Positions 30,537 through 42,462 of a stretch of 64,000 nucleotides of DNA are shown here, in pieces. Position 1 is the stretch's first letter; the number at the start of each line of letters is the position of its first letter. The DNA is from Eublepharis macularius (taxonomy: Eukaryota > Chordata > Lepidosauria > Squamata > Eublepharidae): assembly GCF_028583425.1 (NCBI RefSeq), contig NC_072790.1, positions 10,584,552 through 10,648,551 on the forward strand, written 5' to 3'. A program made the position numbers and the translations under genes. Under the pieces are notes generated by a model, which searched no databases, was not told the DNA's origin, and saw nothing but the letters and a program-made list of their open reading frames with translations.

Positions 30537-30796
30537 CAGGGCTTTTTTCCAGCTGGAACGTGGTGGAACGGAGTTCTGGAACCTCTTGAAAATGGTCACA
30601 TGGCTGGTGGCCCCACCCCCTGATCTCCAGGCAGAGGGGAGTTTAGATTGCCCTCCGCGCTGCTCGGCAGCGCGGAGGACAATCTAAACTCCCCTCTGCC
30701 TGGAGATCAGGGGGCGGGGCCACCAGCCATGTGACCATTTTCTCCGAGGGGAACCCGCTGAGTTCCACCACCTCTTTCCCCAGAAAAAAAGCCCTG
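30537..30796. mobile_element. Fold-back hAT element, family E, copy 2
   Basis: CAGGGCTTTTTTCCAGCTGG at the left, AAAAAAAGCCCTG at the right, and a perfect 8-bp TSD CTTCTGAC (30529-30536 and 30797-30804). The inner palindrome has arms of about 68 bp (about 30597-30733) around a GC-rich tip, CGCGCTGCTCGGCAGCGCG. Confidence 0.9.
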
Positions 30797-31554
30797 CTTC
30801 TGACTGGAAGAGCTGAATTTGACTCACTGTAAAGGCCTTAATTGAGCTGATAGGGAATGAAGTCCAGCCTCCCGGTTAGTCAGAGGCAATAAACTGATAT
30901 TCCAAGAGATCCTGGAAATTAATGTAACGTCTCACGAGGGAGGTTTTGCTGCTCTAGAGCTCCTTAACCTACAAAATGTGTGCAACCATGTTGACGGGGA
31001 GAAGGTTTTTGGTTCTTTTGCGCAGGGAGGGAATGATAGAGTCATTTGGAATACAATACCTGGCGCACACTCTGCCAACCATCTGTGCATAGGGTGAATG
31101 GAAAAACACTCTCTCTGGCTGCCAGCCGGGATCATTAAAATACATCTTCTGTTAATTTGCCAATACGGTTGGCTTGAACCCACTTTAGGGGAGGGCTCCT
31201 ATGTCTGTAACTGTTGTGCAGCCATGGGAAGTTTACTCGGCTAATGTACTTTCTGTATTAACAATGTCACAATCATTTGAAAAACTTTAACTGCCAAACA
31301 GGATTGCCAACTGGCTAAGATTTTTTAATATTTGGCCCATTGCTAGAAAAACAAGAGGCAAGGCCATTTCTCCCCACTCTCTGCATTTTAAAAAAGCTGC
31401 ATATCTTAGATGTATAGACAGCTTTTGCCTTCGGCTCTGCCTGACAGCTGTGAAAAGGCCTTCATCTCATGGTTCCTTGTTTGGCTGGGCCTGGAGCCCT
31501 CACACAAGTGCTAGAATTTTTGTTTCATGGTCTAATAACATTAATAGAGTGAAT
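30797..31554. other. Unassigned intergenic DNA
   Basis: No gene or repeat recognised. Confidence 0.4.
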
Positions 31555-32035
31555 ATTTATTTATTTAATTACATTTTTAGACCGCCCTCCCCGTCAGACG
31601 GGCTCAGGGCGGTTTGACAGCAAATTAAAAACAGTAAAAACATTATAAAAACATTAAAACATCGTATAAAAAAACATTAAAATTGGCGGGTGTAGAATAT
31701 TAAATATTAAAATACAGCATTGTCCTGCCTGGGTGGTGGAGGGTCTTCAGTGGTATGGCCAGCGAGAGGACAGCCTAGCCCCCACCAAATGCCCGGTGGA
31801 ACATCTCCGTCTTGCAGGCCCGGCGGAAAGATAACAAATCCTGCCGGGCCTTAGTTTCCTCAGACAGAGAGTTCCACCAGGTCGGAGCCAGAACTGAGAA
31901 GGCCCTGGCTCTGGTAGAGGCCAGGTGGACCTCCCTGGGGCCAGGGACCATCAGCAAGTTCTTAGTGGCTGATCGAAGCGACCTCCGGGGAACATATGGG
32001 GAATAATGATAGATGTGGCTCAAGAAATCCACACA
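31555..32035 (-). pseudogene. L2/CR1-superfamily LINE, ORF2 C-terminal end and 3' UTR
   Basis: The minus-strand frame 32032-31775 reads PRRSLRSATKNLLMVPGPRE, then STRARAFSVLAPTWWNSLSE and LLSFRRACKTEMFHRAFGG. The 'A-R-A-F-S-V-x-A-P-x-x-W-N-S-L' block is the conserved C-terminal motif of many L2-like LINE ORF2 proteins. The 3' UTR ends in a TAAATAAATAAATA-type tail at 31555-31575, with GACCGCCCTCCCCGTCAGAC near the end on the plus strand. Only the 3' end is present, as is usual for truncated LINE insertions. Confidence 0.7.
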
Positions 32036-32166
32036 ATTGGGCCATATTCAGATGGGAGACGGATTTTTCTACATACATGGGGGAATAACCGGATTTGCAG
32101 GGGTGGGGGATCACAGTATGTTAAAAGTGGGATTTTATACCTTTCCAAATGTAGAATGCTGATTTA

Positions 32167-32368
32167 GAGCCAAGCTACAAGTGACACCTGACACAGGTTG
32201 GACACTTGTCAGCTTCCCTCAAGTTTTGATGGGAAATGTAGGCATCCTGGTCTTGCAGCTGTAATGGAGAGCCAAGCTGTAAAACCAGGACGCCTACATT
32301 TCCCATCAAAACTTGAGGGAAACTGACAAGTGTCCAACCGGTGTCAGGCGTCACTTGTAGCTTGGCTC
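32167..32368. mobile_element. Palindromic MITE, family B, copy 1
   Basis: Shares the outer TIR of family A (GAGCCAAGCTACAAGTGAC) but has a different inner arm: GACACAGGTTGGACACTTGT, then AAGTTTTGATGGGAAATGTA. Arms of about 90 bp pair across the element with few mismatches. Confidence 0.85.
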
Positions 32369-33104
32369 TGAGGTCTCACAAGATCACAGTAAGTATTCTG
32401 CAATTGCAGTTGCCTAGCAACTCATGTAATGTAGCCTGGGCCTATGAAACTCCAGTATTATTACAGGTTTGGGGAAAGGTAGCAGCAACTGTGACAGGAA
32501 GGAAGGAGAGGAGGTGGAAAGTGGAGGAGGGAGAGAGAAATAGGGGCTGAGAAGAGAAAGTGGGGGCCGATCACTCTGTCAGCCTAACAGGTTTAGTTAA
32601 GGATGGCTGGACCGGTCAGACAGCCCTTCCTTTCTTTATTAACAGAGAGTTCCTCCTGAACTTCAGCGCAGCAGTGTGGCCTAAACTAATATTTACCACT
32701 CTGTCTTACAGATTTCACACAGAGAGCCTTTCCTTTTAGTTAAAGAACTAATAATGGTCTATTTATTTAAAGAAGTACATTAACTTAAGTATAGTAGAGA
32801 GAGAAAAAGGGACTAACTAATCTGGCTAACTAGGATGGCTTCAGATTGATAACAGGCCATCTGCTTCATTTGTCCCAGGAGGAGATACCATGCTGCTTCT
32901 CCTGGTGCATGCAGGGAAAAAAGGAAGAAGAGAGAGGAAGGAAGTTCCCTTGGACTGCATTCTACCAATCAGAGAAAGTGAGTGATAGAGTAGCCAGGAA
33001 GGAGGCTGATACTAGCCTATCTATCTGTCTAACTCTATGGTTCTTGCTTTCCTTTTGTTTTGTTTGTAGTCTTGAAGGTCTGAGCCAGAGACATCGCTGG
33101 TCCC
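32369..33104. other. Unassigned; possible old LTR fragment
   Basis: From about 32560 to 33050 the text looks LTR-like (CTTTCTTTATTAACAGAGAG; TATTTATTTAAAGAAGTACA), but no TG/CA ends or TSD could be fixed. Confidence 0.3.
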
Positions 33105-33240
33105 TTTTTCTAGCATAGCCTACTTCACAGAGTTGTTTTGAGATTAAACTGAAAGGAGAACTATGTAAACTGCTGTGGGTTCCCATTGGGGAGGAAAAGA
33201 AGGCTATCAAAATAAATACCTACATAAATATCTATCTTGA
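33105..33240 (+). repeat. SINE 3' portion
   Basis: CACAGAGTTGTTTTGAGATT, AACTGCTGTGGGTTCCCATT and GGAAAAGAAGGCTATCAA followed by AATAAATACC: the 3' half of a reptile tRNA-SINE related to 63452-63640. Confidence 0.6.
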
Positions 33241-33671
33241 TTGTACTACAGACTGTGGGTAGGTGCTTACATCACACGTGGAAATTCCTTCCACGTGGAA
33301 AAGTGACATAGAAATCAGAATGTCAAGCTTAGTCGCCTTCCACATGATATTTAGTTTTCTCTTTGGATGCCAGAACTGTCTGGGCCACAAGGGAAGTACT
33401 TATACGAACGAAATGGTATAGCCTGGAGACACAGTTTTGCTACTTTTGTGGTTTTTGGGGGGTGGTGGTGGTGTTCTGGGGCAATGAGTATCCCTGAGGC
33501 ACGGAGAGAGCACTGAACTTAGAAAAACTAGGAAACAAGTTTTGTTTGCTAAATATACCATGACCATGAGAGAACTGTAGGCAAGGCACTACAACCTACT
33601 GCTGTACAGCCTCAGGGCAGAATACGGCCTGAACTTCCTCTGAATATCTACAGGGGGCTTATTGTTTTTTT

Positions 33672-33928
33672 CAAGGGCTTTTTTCTGGGGAAAGAGGTGG
33701 TGGAACTCAGTGGGTTGCCCTCGGGGAAAATGGTCACATGGCTGGTGGCTCCACCCCCTGATCTCCAGACAGAGGGGAGTTTAGATTGCCCTACGCGCCG
33801 CCAAGCGGCGCGGAGGGCAATCTCAACTCCCCTCTGTCTGGAGATCAGGGGGCGGGGCCACCAGCCATGTAACCGTTTTCAAGAGGTTCCAGAACTCCGT
33901 TCCACTGCGTTCCAGCTGAAAAAAAGCA
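33672..33928. mobile_element. Fold-back hAT element, family E, copy 3 (opposite orientation)
   Basis: Begins CAAGGGCTTTTTTCTGGGGA and ends CAGCTGAAAAAAAGC, so it is inverted relative to copies 1 and 2. The inner palindrome (about 33732-33872) has a third, different tip: ACGCGCCGCCAAGCGGCGCG. The right terminus is decayed and no clear TSD is visible. Confidence 0.8.
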
Positions 33929-35391
33929 AAGATGGAAGTTACAAGGTTTCGTTCCTAAGATAGCGGTAGGTTTTATTTTTCTTCCAGGCGGGATGCAGGC
34001 AGTTGTCTTCGAACTGTCAGGCTCAATTCAAAGTTGGCGACAACTGCACCTTCCTCTGAACTGCCGTCATGTTTCTTTTTCTTCTTCTTTCTCGTCTCTG
34101 TTTGAAGCAGTATGTTCAAAAGGGGAGGCTGCCAATTCAGTCTCAGCTGAAAGCAGTACCAGAACAGTTGTCCCTTTTGTATATTCTACATTAAGATCAT
34201 CGATACCACCCAAAAGGACTTAGCTGCTGCCAGCCCCGTTGGACCGGGCATTTTGCCTGGGCATCAAGTTCAAAGGAGGACTCCGAATTATATATATTTT
34301 CAAATTTGACAAATTTCATAACTTGTTATGCACATCATATGTTGTCGTTTTTTATTATGACTAGGGGTCTCAAAAGCTGGAAGTGGACCAGGTCTTGTTG
34401 GCCTTCCAAGAAAGGGCCTGACTGCTTCAGTTTTTCCCACACGCAATGAGAAGAGATTGAGAAGAGCCAGTTACTGTGCATGAGTTCACAGCTGTCCAGC
34501 TGCTCCCCTGTAGCATGGCGGGCTATAGTGAGTCTTCTAAGATATATTATTATGTTGGTGGAGGAGGAGAGAATACAGAGATAGAGAACAAGGGTGTGTG
34601 GTGAACTCACTCACATGAGCAGGCTCCATGAAGATCTGTCAAAATGTTTCTTTAAGCTTATAGTGAATTGTGAATGTGTTACTATATAGTCAAGAACAGC
34701 CATGTAAATCACCACTTAATATATTAGGATATTATCTATATATCTCATTCTTAACCTGGTCCCAGAGTGCAGATCAAAAAGTCTACATAGTGGGGCCACA
34801 TACAGAAAGGGGAGATATTTCTACAAATTTAGGAGGAACTCCAGGTTTGCAAAAAAAACTTACATTTTTAAAAAGGAGGGAATAAAATTATTTTTTTATT
34901 TTATTTATATAATAAGATTTTCAGTTTGTCTTTCTGCCCTTTTAAAATGTTTTAAAATGTCAAGATCTTGGAAGATCACCTCATGAAATCTCGACAGCCA
35001 TTTTGGATTGTCTACTTGCCTGCATAATCCCAAAACGTTGCTTCAGTTTCATTTTGAAATTTGAGGTGAATTGAGGAAAGTATTGGGCAGGCAGTAAGAA
35101 AGGAAGATTGGGGAGGGAGGAATGAATGAAACAAAGCCAGAGCAGAGAGAGGAAAGAGAAATGCAGCAAAAAGGGGAGAAATGAGAGCTGGAGGGAAGGA
35201 AGCAAGCATGGAAGGAGGGAGAAGCTACGAGGGGGAGGGAAAGAGTGAAGGACTGAAGGGAAAACTGCAGATGAAGTAAAGAATTGAAAAGGGATGAGAG
35301 GGAAAGAAGGAAGCAGGGAAAGGAGAAAAGCTGCAGGGGCTTCCTTTCAAAGTAAGGAAGGAAAGCAGAGCTAGTTTAGGAGGAAAAAACG
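33929..35391. other. Unassigned intergenic DNA
   Basis: No gene. Purine-rich (GGAAG/GGGA) tract at about 35090-35400. Confidence 0.4.
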
Positions 35392-35475
35392 GTAAAGGTA
35401 GTCCTTTGTGCAAGCACCAAGTCATTACTGACCCATGGGGGGGACGTCGCATCATGACGTTTTCTTGGCAGACAC
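35392..35475 (+). repeat. SINE fragment, 'GGTAAAGGTAGTCC' family
   Basis: GGTAAAGGTAGTCCTTTGTG, AGCACCAAGTCATTACTGAC and GACGTCGCATCATGACGTTT match the start of a repeat that is common in lizards. Only the 5' part remains. Confidence 0.6.
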
Positions 35476-36389
35476 CAGCTTTAGTTTGCTAAATTTGTAC
35501 CCAAAGAATTATTGGGCGCCATAAGAGTGTAGCAGCGTTCCTCCTGCCTCCGGTGGACGGCGGACAGCTTTACTATCTTGGCATACCATTACTTTTTTAT
35601 CAGTTGCATTGATGTCAGGAGGAGTGCCCCAAGAAAATACCCGTTTCCATTTTGTGGGCTCTTGAATAATTCCATTCCATTACTAGTTTGTTACAGGTCA
35701 ACCATTTAATTTCTTTCTGTTTGCATGAGTTTCAGTCCATTGGATGCACATTGGATGCACATGTGCAAACACATGCTATTCTTTTCAAGGGGCAGGGGAG
35801 TGGGGAAATAAGGCTCTGGAGCAGTGACTTTCGAGCGTAACAAAAAACCACATCAACCATTTGTCCCTCTCCTAGTCTAAACCATTGATCCACTGAGTTA
35901 TTCCTCAAGAACAATAACACACACACACACACACAAAACAAAGGACCCATAGAAGACAAGTGTTGGTGAGTGGGGCAGTGGCAGCGGGGCACTCTCAAGT
36001 AGGAGAGCGCTCCAACCAGTGCAGTGCAGCAACATTAAAAAACAATCCTGCTTCATGTTCCCATTTTTCTTCTTCTGTAGTGCCAATAACTTACTACCTT
36101 TGCATTCTGCTGTTTCCTGTTGGTTTCATGTTTCTTTGTTCTTTGTAGTATTTTTCCCATGATGAGGGACGAATCCAAACCTTTCTTTTGGATGCTCAGC
36201 ATTCCTTTGCAAAACTGGGTATTCTCGCTGCCAATCTTCTCCATCACCCTACTGCAGGCAGGAAGACAGAATGATTGGCTAAATTCCACACCCCCTTGCC
36301 CAGGCAGACCTATGATTTCCCCATAAGTTTTCCTTTCGCTGTTGGGGCAGGCAGGATGGTTTTTTAAAGGGCAGAGAAGGTACATGTTT
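35476..36389. other. Unassigned intergenic DNA with an (AC)n microsatellite
   Basis: (AC)n at about 35918-35935. No gene recognised. Confidence 0.4.
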
Positions 36390-38190
36390 GTCATAGAATC
36401 ATAGAGTTGGAAAGTGCTGGAAAATCATAGAGTAGGAAAGTCAGCCTGCCTTTGGACACTGGGGGGTGCTGCATGTCTCTTTGAATGTAATGTATAAGTC
36501 TAGCAATCTGCCACTCTCTTGTCTAAGGTGGGAATGCCTACTGACTCCTCCTCTCTTGCCTCTGTGCCTCTTGGGAAATCTCTCTCTCCCTCGTGGCTTC
36601 CAAGGAGCAAGATGTGAATCCTCGAAGCTCCATGGACCCTTTTGTCCACAGACCCACATCTCCAGCCTCGCTGCCTACTCTTTCAGGCCATGGTATTAGA
36701 ATAGGGAATGTAACTCTTTAGATTAGGATCTTTCCCTTTTTACTAGAAGAGATTGCTATGGAAGAAATATGCTACAATAAACTGTAAGTTCTATCTTTCT
36801 ATGATTTTGTCTGCTTAATTAATTAGCACTTTTTTAAAAGGATTTAAATGCTTCTGACTAAATAACTCTGCTATGTTACTTTCCTAAGTTACTAAACTAA
36901 ACCAAACTCAATATATATTCCAAATAGAAAGGACCTCCAGGATTATCTAGTCCAACCTCCTTCACAATGCAGGAAATTTACAACTACCTCCCCCTCCCCC
37001 AACACACACCTCCAGTGACCCCTGCTCCATGCCCAGAAGATGGCAAAAAACCTCCAGAATCCTTGGCCAAACTGGCCTGGAGAAAATTGATTCCTGACTC
37101 CAAAGTGGCAATCAGCATTACCCTGGGAGTGTAAGAAAGGTCAATGAGAACTAAGCACTGATGTAACCCTTCCTGCCCTCCTTCTCATGATCTTCCTAGG
37201 TTCACAGAATCAGCATTGCTGCCAGATGGCCATCTACCCTCTGCTGAAAAATCTCCAAAGAAAGAGAGCTCACCACCTCCCGAGGAAGCCTGTTCCACTG
37301 AGGGACCGCTCTAACTGTCAGGAAGTGCTTCCTAATGTTTAGTCAAAAAACTCTTTTGATTTAATTTCAACCTGTTGGTTCTGGTCCAACTTTCTGGGCA
37401 ATGGAAAACAACTCTGCACCATCATCTATATGATAGCCCTTCAAGTACTTGAAGATGGTTATCATATCACCTTTCAGTCGTCTACTCTCCAGGATAAACA
37501 TACTGAGCTCCTTCAACCTTTCCTCATAGGGCTTGGTCTCCAGACCCCTCACCATCTTTGTTGCTCTCCACTGGAGACATTCCAGCTTGTCTATATCCTT
37601 CTTAAATTGTGGTGCCTAAAACCGAACAAAATACTCCAGGTGAAGTCTGACCAGAGCAGAGTAAAGCGATACTATCACTTCACGTGATCTGGACACTATG
37701 CTTCTGTTGATACAGCCCAAAACTGCATTTGCCTTTTTAGCTACCACATCATACCACAGATTCATGTTCAGGGTATGGTCTACAAAGACCCCTAGATCCT
37801 TTATGCACATACTACTGCCAAGATAAGTCTCCCCCGTCCTACCTAAATGCAGAATTTTACATTTATCTCTGTTGAAATTCATTTTACTTGTTTTAGCCCA
37901 GTTTTCAAGATCATCCTGTATCCTGACTCTGTCTTCTACTGCATTTGCTACCCTTCTTAATTTAGTATCATCTGCAAATTTAATAAGCATTCTCTCTATT
38001 CCTTCATCCAAATCATTTATAAAAATGTTGAACAGAACAGGTCCCAGGACTGATCCCTGAGGAACTCCACTTGTCACTCTTCTCCAAGAGGATGAGGAAC
38101 CATTAACTAGCACTCTTTGGGTGCGATCTGTCAGCCAATTACAGATCCACCTAACAGTAATAGAACCCAAACCATATGTCAACAATTTGT
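36390..38190 (-). pseudogene. CR1 LINE, ORF2 reverse transcriptase C-terminal part and 3' end
   Basis: The minus-strand frame 38185-37616 gives VRWICNWLTDRTQRVLVNGS, SGVPQGSVLGPVLFNIFIND, IKFADDTKLRRVANAVEDRV (catalytic FADD) and MNFNRDKCKILHLGR. After a frame change, 37555-37367 continues with RLKELSMFILESRRLKGDMI and IFKYLKGYHIDDG, the usual CR1 ORF2 C terminus. The 3' UTR includes AGGACCTCCAGGATTATCTA near 36930 (plus strand). The terminal TCATAGAATCATAGAGTTGG lies at 36393, separated from the rest by about 490 bp of other DNA. 5' truncated and interrupted by stops: a dead copy. Confidence 0.88.
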
Positions 38191-38258
38191 CAACCGTGAC
38201 TTGTGATTATGGAATCATTTTATTTCTCTAGACAGAATTTTCTTGTATTTACACCATA

Positions 38259-38398
38259 GCCCTTTTCACACTGCTTACCTGCTGCCGGGACGTTGCGAAA
38301 TATCGCGGAAAAAATGCGGAAGATAGCGTCTTCTCACGAGAGTTTTGCGCAACATCGCACAAAACATCCCGGCAGCAGGTAAGCAGTGTGAAAAGGGC
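38259..38398. mobile_element. Palindromic MITE, family C, copy 1
   Basis: Arms GCCCTTTTCACACTGCTTAC and its exact complement; the outer arms are perfect over 32 bp, including CTGCTGCCGGGA. The centre has CG-rich segments (GCGAAATATCGCGG). Confidence 0.85.
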
Positions 38399-39302
38399 CC
38401 ATATTTATACCAGAGAGTGTCCGCTGCTCAACTGTTAGTGTTTTATTTATTGTATTATCAGGTCGACTGTTATTTAATATGTCCTTGAGAAAGCTTGACA
38501 AAACCGGCCTTCAGCTAGTGGCCTGTTGGGCAAGATTCATTGGACTCTCCTGAATTCTGTACCTGCAACACAGAAAGAACATTATTTATTTCAGGTATGA
38601 GTTGCTTTGGATTCTTCCACTTACCTGTTGACTGGGAGTGTCTGGATAGGAGCACTTGTTGGTTACCTGTGGGAGAAATAATGGATGATACTGATCATTG
38701 ATTTTTGTAGCCCAGCTTTTTCGGGGATAGTGTGATTTTTGTATTGTATCTTGGATGTCGCTATTTATGATTATTTATTCTTGTTATTTATAGTAAGTAT
38801 TTATATAGATTGCATACATTGATATCACAGAATGTATTTATTGCACCTTGTACATTAAATTTACACAGTATCTTATTTATTGTACTTGGTACTTATTCCA
38901 TGGGAGGGTTTCCCCTTCTATTTAGTTGAGAGAAGAAGAGAAGGCCCAAATGGATTTGGAAGTGTATGTATTGGCCCCGGAATGCACACGCGCATACTAG
39001 TGGCTAGGGACTCTAGATATAGGGCAAAACGCTCCCCGGGGCAAGCTGATGTTTTTGCTGCCCAAACAATAACTTGATGGGTTTTCCAGCGGCGGATCAT
39101 GGGTGTAAATAGTGTCTGATGACCCTGTGAGTACCAGATGGGAAAAGCTACCAGATTTGGTGAATAGTGTTGGGGGTTGCTTAATTAGAGTAAATGGGTG
39201 AGGGGAAGTGAGGCTGGGCATGAATGAGATTAGTCAAGAGTTCCTTGGGAGACTCATTGTCCTCAATTATGCGTCTCTGGGGGTGGAGGGGGCCATTAGT
39301 CA
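38399..39302. other. Unassigned AT-rich intergenic DNA
   Basis: No gene or repeat recognised. Confidence 0.4.
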
Positions 39303-39480
39303 AGGCCAAGCTACAAGTGATGCCTGACACAGGTTGAACACTTGTCAGCTTCCCTCATGTTTTGATGGGAAATGTAGGCATCCTGGTCTTGCAGCTTGGC
39401 TCTCCGACTGCTGTCCAATCAACTCTCACTTGTCCAACATTCCGCCAACCTGCCTACATTTCCCAGATTTCGCTGTTTTC
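39303..39480. mobile_element. Palindromic MITE, family B, partial copy
   Basis: AGGCCAAGCTACAAGTGATG, CAGGTTGAACACTTGTCAGC and GTTTTGATGGGAAATGTAGG match the left arm of 32167-32368. The right arm is degraded (TGCCTACATTTCCCAG at about 39450). Confidence 0.7.
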
Positions 39481-40601
39481 CGGAACAAAGTAAGCCATGT
39501 GGAAACGACCCTAGTCAGAAAATACACTGGAAATCACATTTTTGCATCTGTCAGTCTGCAAAAAACTTATTGTGGGATAAAGTTGAATGGATTTACATAA
39601 AGAAAAGAGAAATAATAATAGAATCAATAGGATAATAATAATAATAGAATCAAGCTACAGAATTGTGTAGGAGTTTCCTCCGGTCCAGATAACAGATTAT
39701 CTATGGATGAATGGGCCCCATCACATTCACAACTCCCGGTTTTCCATTCCTTTTGCTCCAGGACGGACAGGGACAGTTTTCAAGGTGAGACTCAACTATT
39801 CTGTTTCTATTCTATACTTCATGGAGAAGATCTCCAAACTTCTGTCTAAATTTCACCCCTTGCCTACATGCAACCAAATCCTCCTCTATAAAGTACAGCA
39901 TCCACAACCCACAAAGTAATTTCTTATTTTCCCTTTTAATGCTTTTTCCCCTTTGTGTCCATCTTTCATAAATAAAAAATAAGATGTATGGTGTGAAATA
40001 ACAGCTAAAATGTACCAGGAACAATACAGTGTTAGCACCCAATGATGTCTATTTTTGTTTGTTTGTTTGTTTGTGTTTGCGGAAAGGCCCCATCAAGAAA
40101 CATTTTGAAGAGATTCTTCTTCCACCACCTGTCAATGCCTCTCATGGTTTTGAAGGGTAGGTCTGAACCCAATGTGTTGTTTTGGGAAATGGCACTACTA
40201 AAAAGGAAACGAGCACGCATTTTCCATTCTGTCCTCCTTTCTGGCAAGAGCACTTGCAAATTATTTCCAGGGACAACATGACTGCTTCGAGAAATAAAGG
40301 AACAAAACAAGCGTCCTCATGAAAACAGACGTGAGATCAACATGGTATAGAAAAGGAAGAGAGGACGGGAAAACTTCGCCCATTGAAGAAAGGCCTCTTT
40401 AAAATGAAAACAAACACCAACCAGTTAGGCAGAATACAGCCCCCCCAGAGAGGACCATTGCCCCTCCATAATATCTGATGTTTCTGTAGGTCTTCTTGGG
40501 TATTTGAACATGCCTGCCTAGGGGACGCTTGCAATATAATTGAGCTGTGTTGCACAGAATTTTACTTTGTCTAGCAAACAGGTATTGGACAATGCATCTT
40601 A
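39481..40601. other. Unassigned intergenic DNA
   Basis: (AAT)n-like run at 39612-39650 and a (GTTT)n microsatellite at about 40054-40074. No gene. Confidence 0.4.
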
Positions 40602-40719
40602 GGGCCAAGCTACAAGTGACGAATGACACTTGAACAGCAAGTGTATTTCTCCCTGTTCACTTGCCCTCCACTCAATCCACTTGCCGTTCAAGTGTCATTC
40701 GTCATGTGTAGCTTGGCCC
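40602..40719. mobile_element. Palindromic MITE, family A, copy 3
   Basis: GGGCCAAGCTACAAGTGACG ... TGTGTAGCTTGGCCC, the same layout as 14932-15060 without the duplicated TTGCTCTCCACT unit. Confidence 0.8.
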
Positions 40720-41189
40720 TATATTAGCAACAGGACTTGGAATATATGGGATTGCTGGATTAGTAATAAAATGCATTCATCAGCACACTTGGTTGTAACA
40801 ACTGGCACTCAAGGATTAGGTTTAGTTTCCCCACTACCACTTGCTATCCCAGTGAGAATTATTTAGGATTCCCTTGTTCAAGCTGTGGATTCTTCCGGAA
40901 TTTTGAAAACAAATATTAGAGGCACCACTTTCCAGGTGTCCACAGGCGCCATTGCACCCATCAACACCCTTCTTTGCACCCACCAAGTGTTTTTAAAAAG
41001 TGGGCAGGGCCAGGTGGGGCTTTTGCCCAGCAAGGCTTCTAATTGGCCATTGGAGAATTGATTGGCTGTGCAGATTTGTAAGAATATTGCTTGGGCAGTA
41101 GCTGCCACCACAGGACAAGAATCTTCACTGTGTGACATTTTGTGGCTGGCTCCGCCTCCTGTGGCAGCCATTTTGTGTCTATGCCCACC
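40720..41189. other. Unassigned intergenic DNA
   Basis: No gene recognised. Confidence 0.4.
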
Positions 41190-41425
41190 ATGCTGTGTAG
41201 CATAGTGGTTAAATGGCTAGTCTGCAAGTCAACACTCTGCTGGTTTGAATCCCACTCCTGCCATGAGCTCAGCAGTGGTCTAAGGTAAGCTCTTCCTCCA
41301 GCCCCAGCTCCCCAGCTGCATTGTGGGAATAATAATAACACTGACTTTAACAGCTCTGAGTGTGGCACTAATCTGTCCAGAAAAGTGGTATATAAGCACA
41401 GTTGATGTTATTATTATTCCAAATT
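41190..41425 (+). repeat. tRNA-derived SINE, family 2, near full length
   Basis: Head GTGTAGCATAGTGGTTAAAT (A-box-like), GGTTTGAATCCCACTCCTG (B-box-like), body AGCTGCATTGTGGGAATAAT, and tail GTGGTATATAAGCACAGTTG then (ATT)n. Same family as 7255-7440 on minus. Confidence 0.7.
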
Positions 41426-42462
41426 TGCCTGCAGGGTCAAAAAGGTTGAGGACCCCTGCTTTTAACTGTTTTTGAGATAACTCAATTCAAAATAGTGTCC
41501 TATTTTCTAAGCATGGCAGGTCTCTCTCTCTCTCTCTCTGATCCAAACCTAGTTCACAAATAATTTTTATAGTTCATAATGCAGGACATTCCAGAAAGCA
41601 TAGCTGGAGAATATGTTGTAGCATCAGGTGCAAATTTGCTTTCCTGGACATTGGAGCACATGTTGAGAAAAGAGGTGTAGTCTAAAGAGAATGTTGGAAC
41701 ACGTCAAAAATAAAGGCTGGGAATCTGGGACTTAAAATAAGACATTCGGCAACAGAAGCCTGTTGAGGGTGTATAATAAAGTCTTCCACAAGCCAATGTT
41801 GTGGCAAGCAGAGCTGTTTGTGGTATTCGATTCTTCCCCGGCATAGCCACACATACACAGGGCTTGCCTAGAAAGAGCGGTACTGTCATATTTTCTCTCC
41901 TGGAAATTCAAAGTGAACCACAGTTTGCTTGGCTGGAAATGCAATGGCATTGTTGCATCCCAAATATAACACACTGAAGCTTTTATAAAACTGTTGTTTT
42001 AAGAGGTATTTTTATTCACAGTTACAACTACATGTACCTTGGAATAATAATGAAAAAACTTCTCAACCTTTCACGACCAGCTTGAAAGCCATGAATCAGC
42101 AAGAAAGTTACATGGGAGTTTTTCTTTTGGAAAAAAAAAATCAAAGCAAGGTTTCTCGCATGCCCAAGTTGCCATTTCAGGCCCTGCTACAGAATTTGAG
42201 AAGTTTGTCAAAACTGTGGTTAAAAACAGGCTCTACTTTCTCCGCATGTTGCTAACAATAGTGGTGTCTGGGAGTGAGGTGAAGTGACTGACGGGAAGAT
42301 TTCCTGCCTTTAGTTATAAATTTGTGGGCAAACACATGCACTACCCGTGACCAAGCCAGCCCCTTAATTTGCCTCATGCCGGGTGGGTCTAGTATGATGG
42401 AAACTACCTGAACAACTTTCCACTGAAAATTATAACCAGATATTAATTTACAAGGGAGCACA
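41426..42462. other. Unassigned intergenic DNA with a (TC)n microsatellite
   Basis: (TC)n at about 41521-41540. No gene. The 5' end of the following Penelope-like element may begin within the last few hundred bases, but no coding match is visible. Confidence 0.4.

Noticed and set aside
28977..33928. Spaced near-identical palindromes that could look like a CRISPR-like or regulatory array
   Set aside because: Only three copies, irregular spacing, 8-bp TSDs: ordinary hAT insertions in a vertebrate genome.
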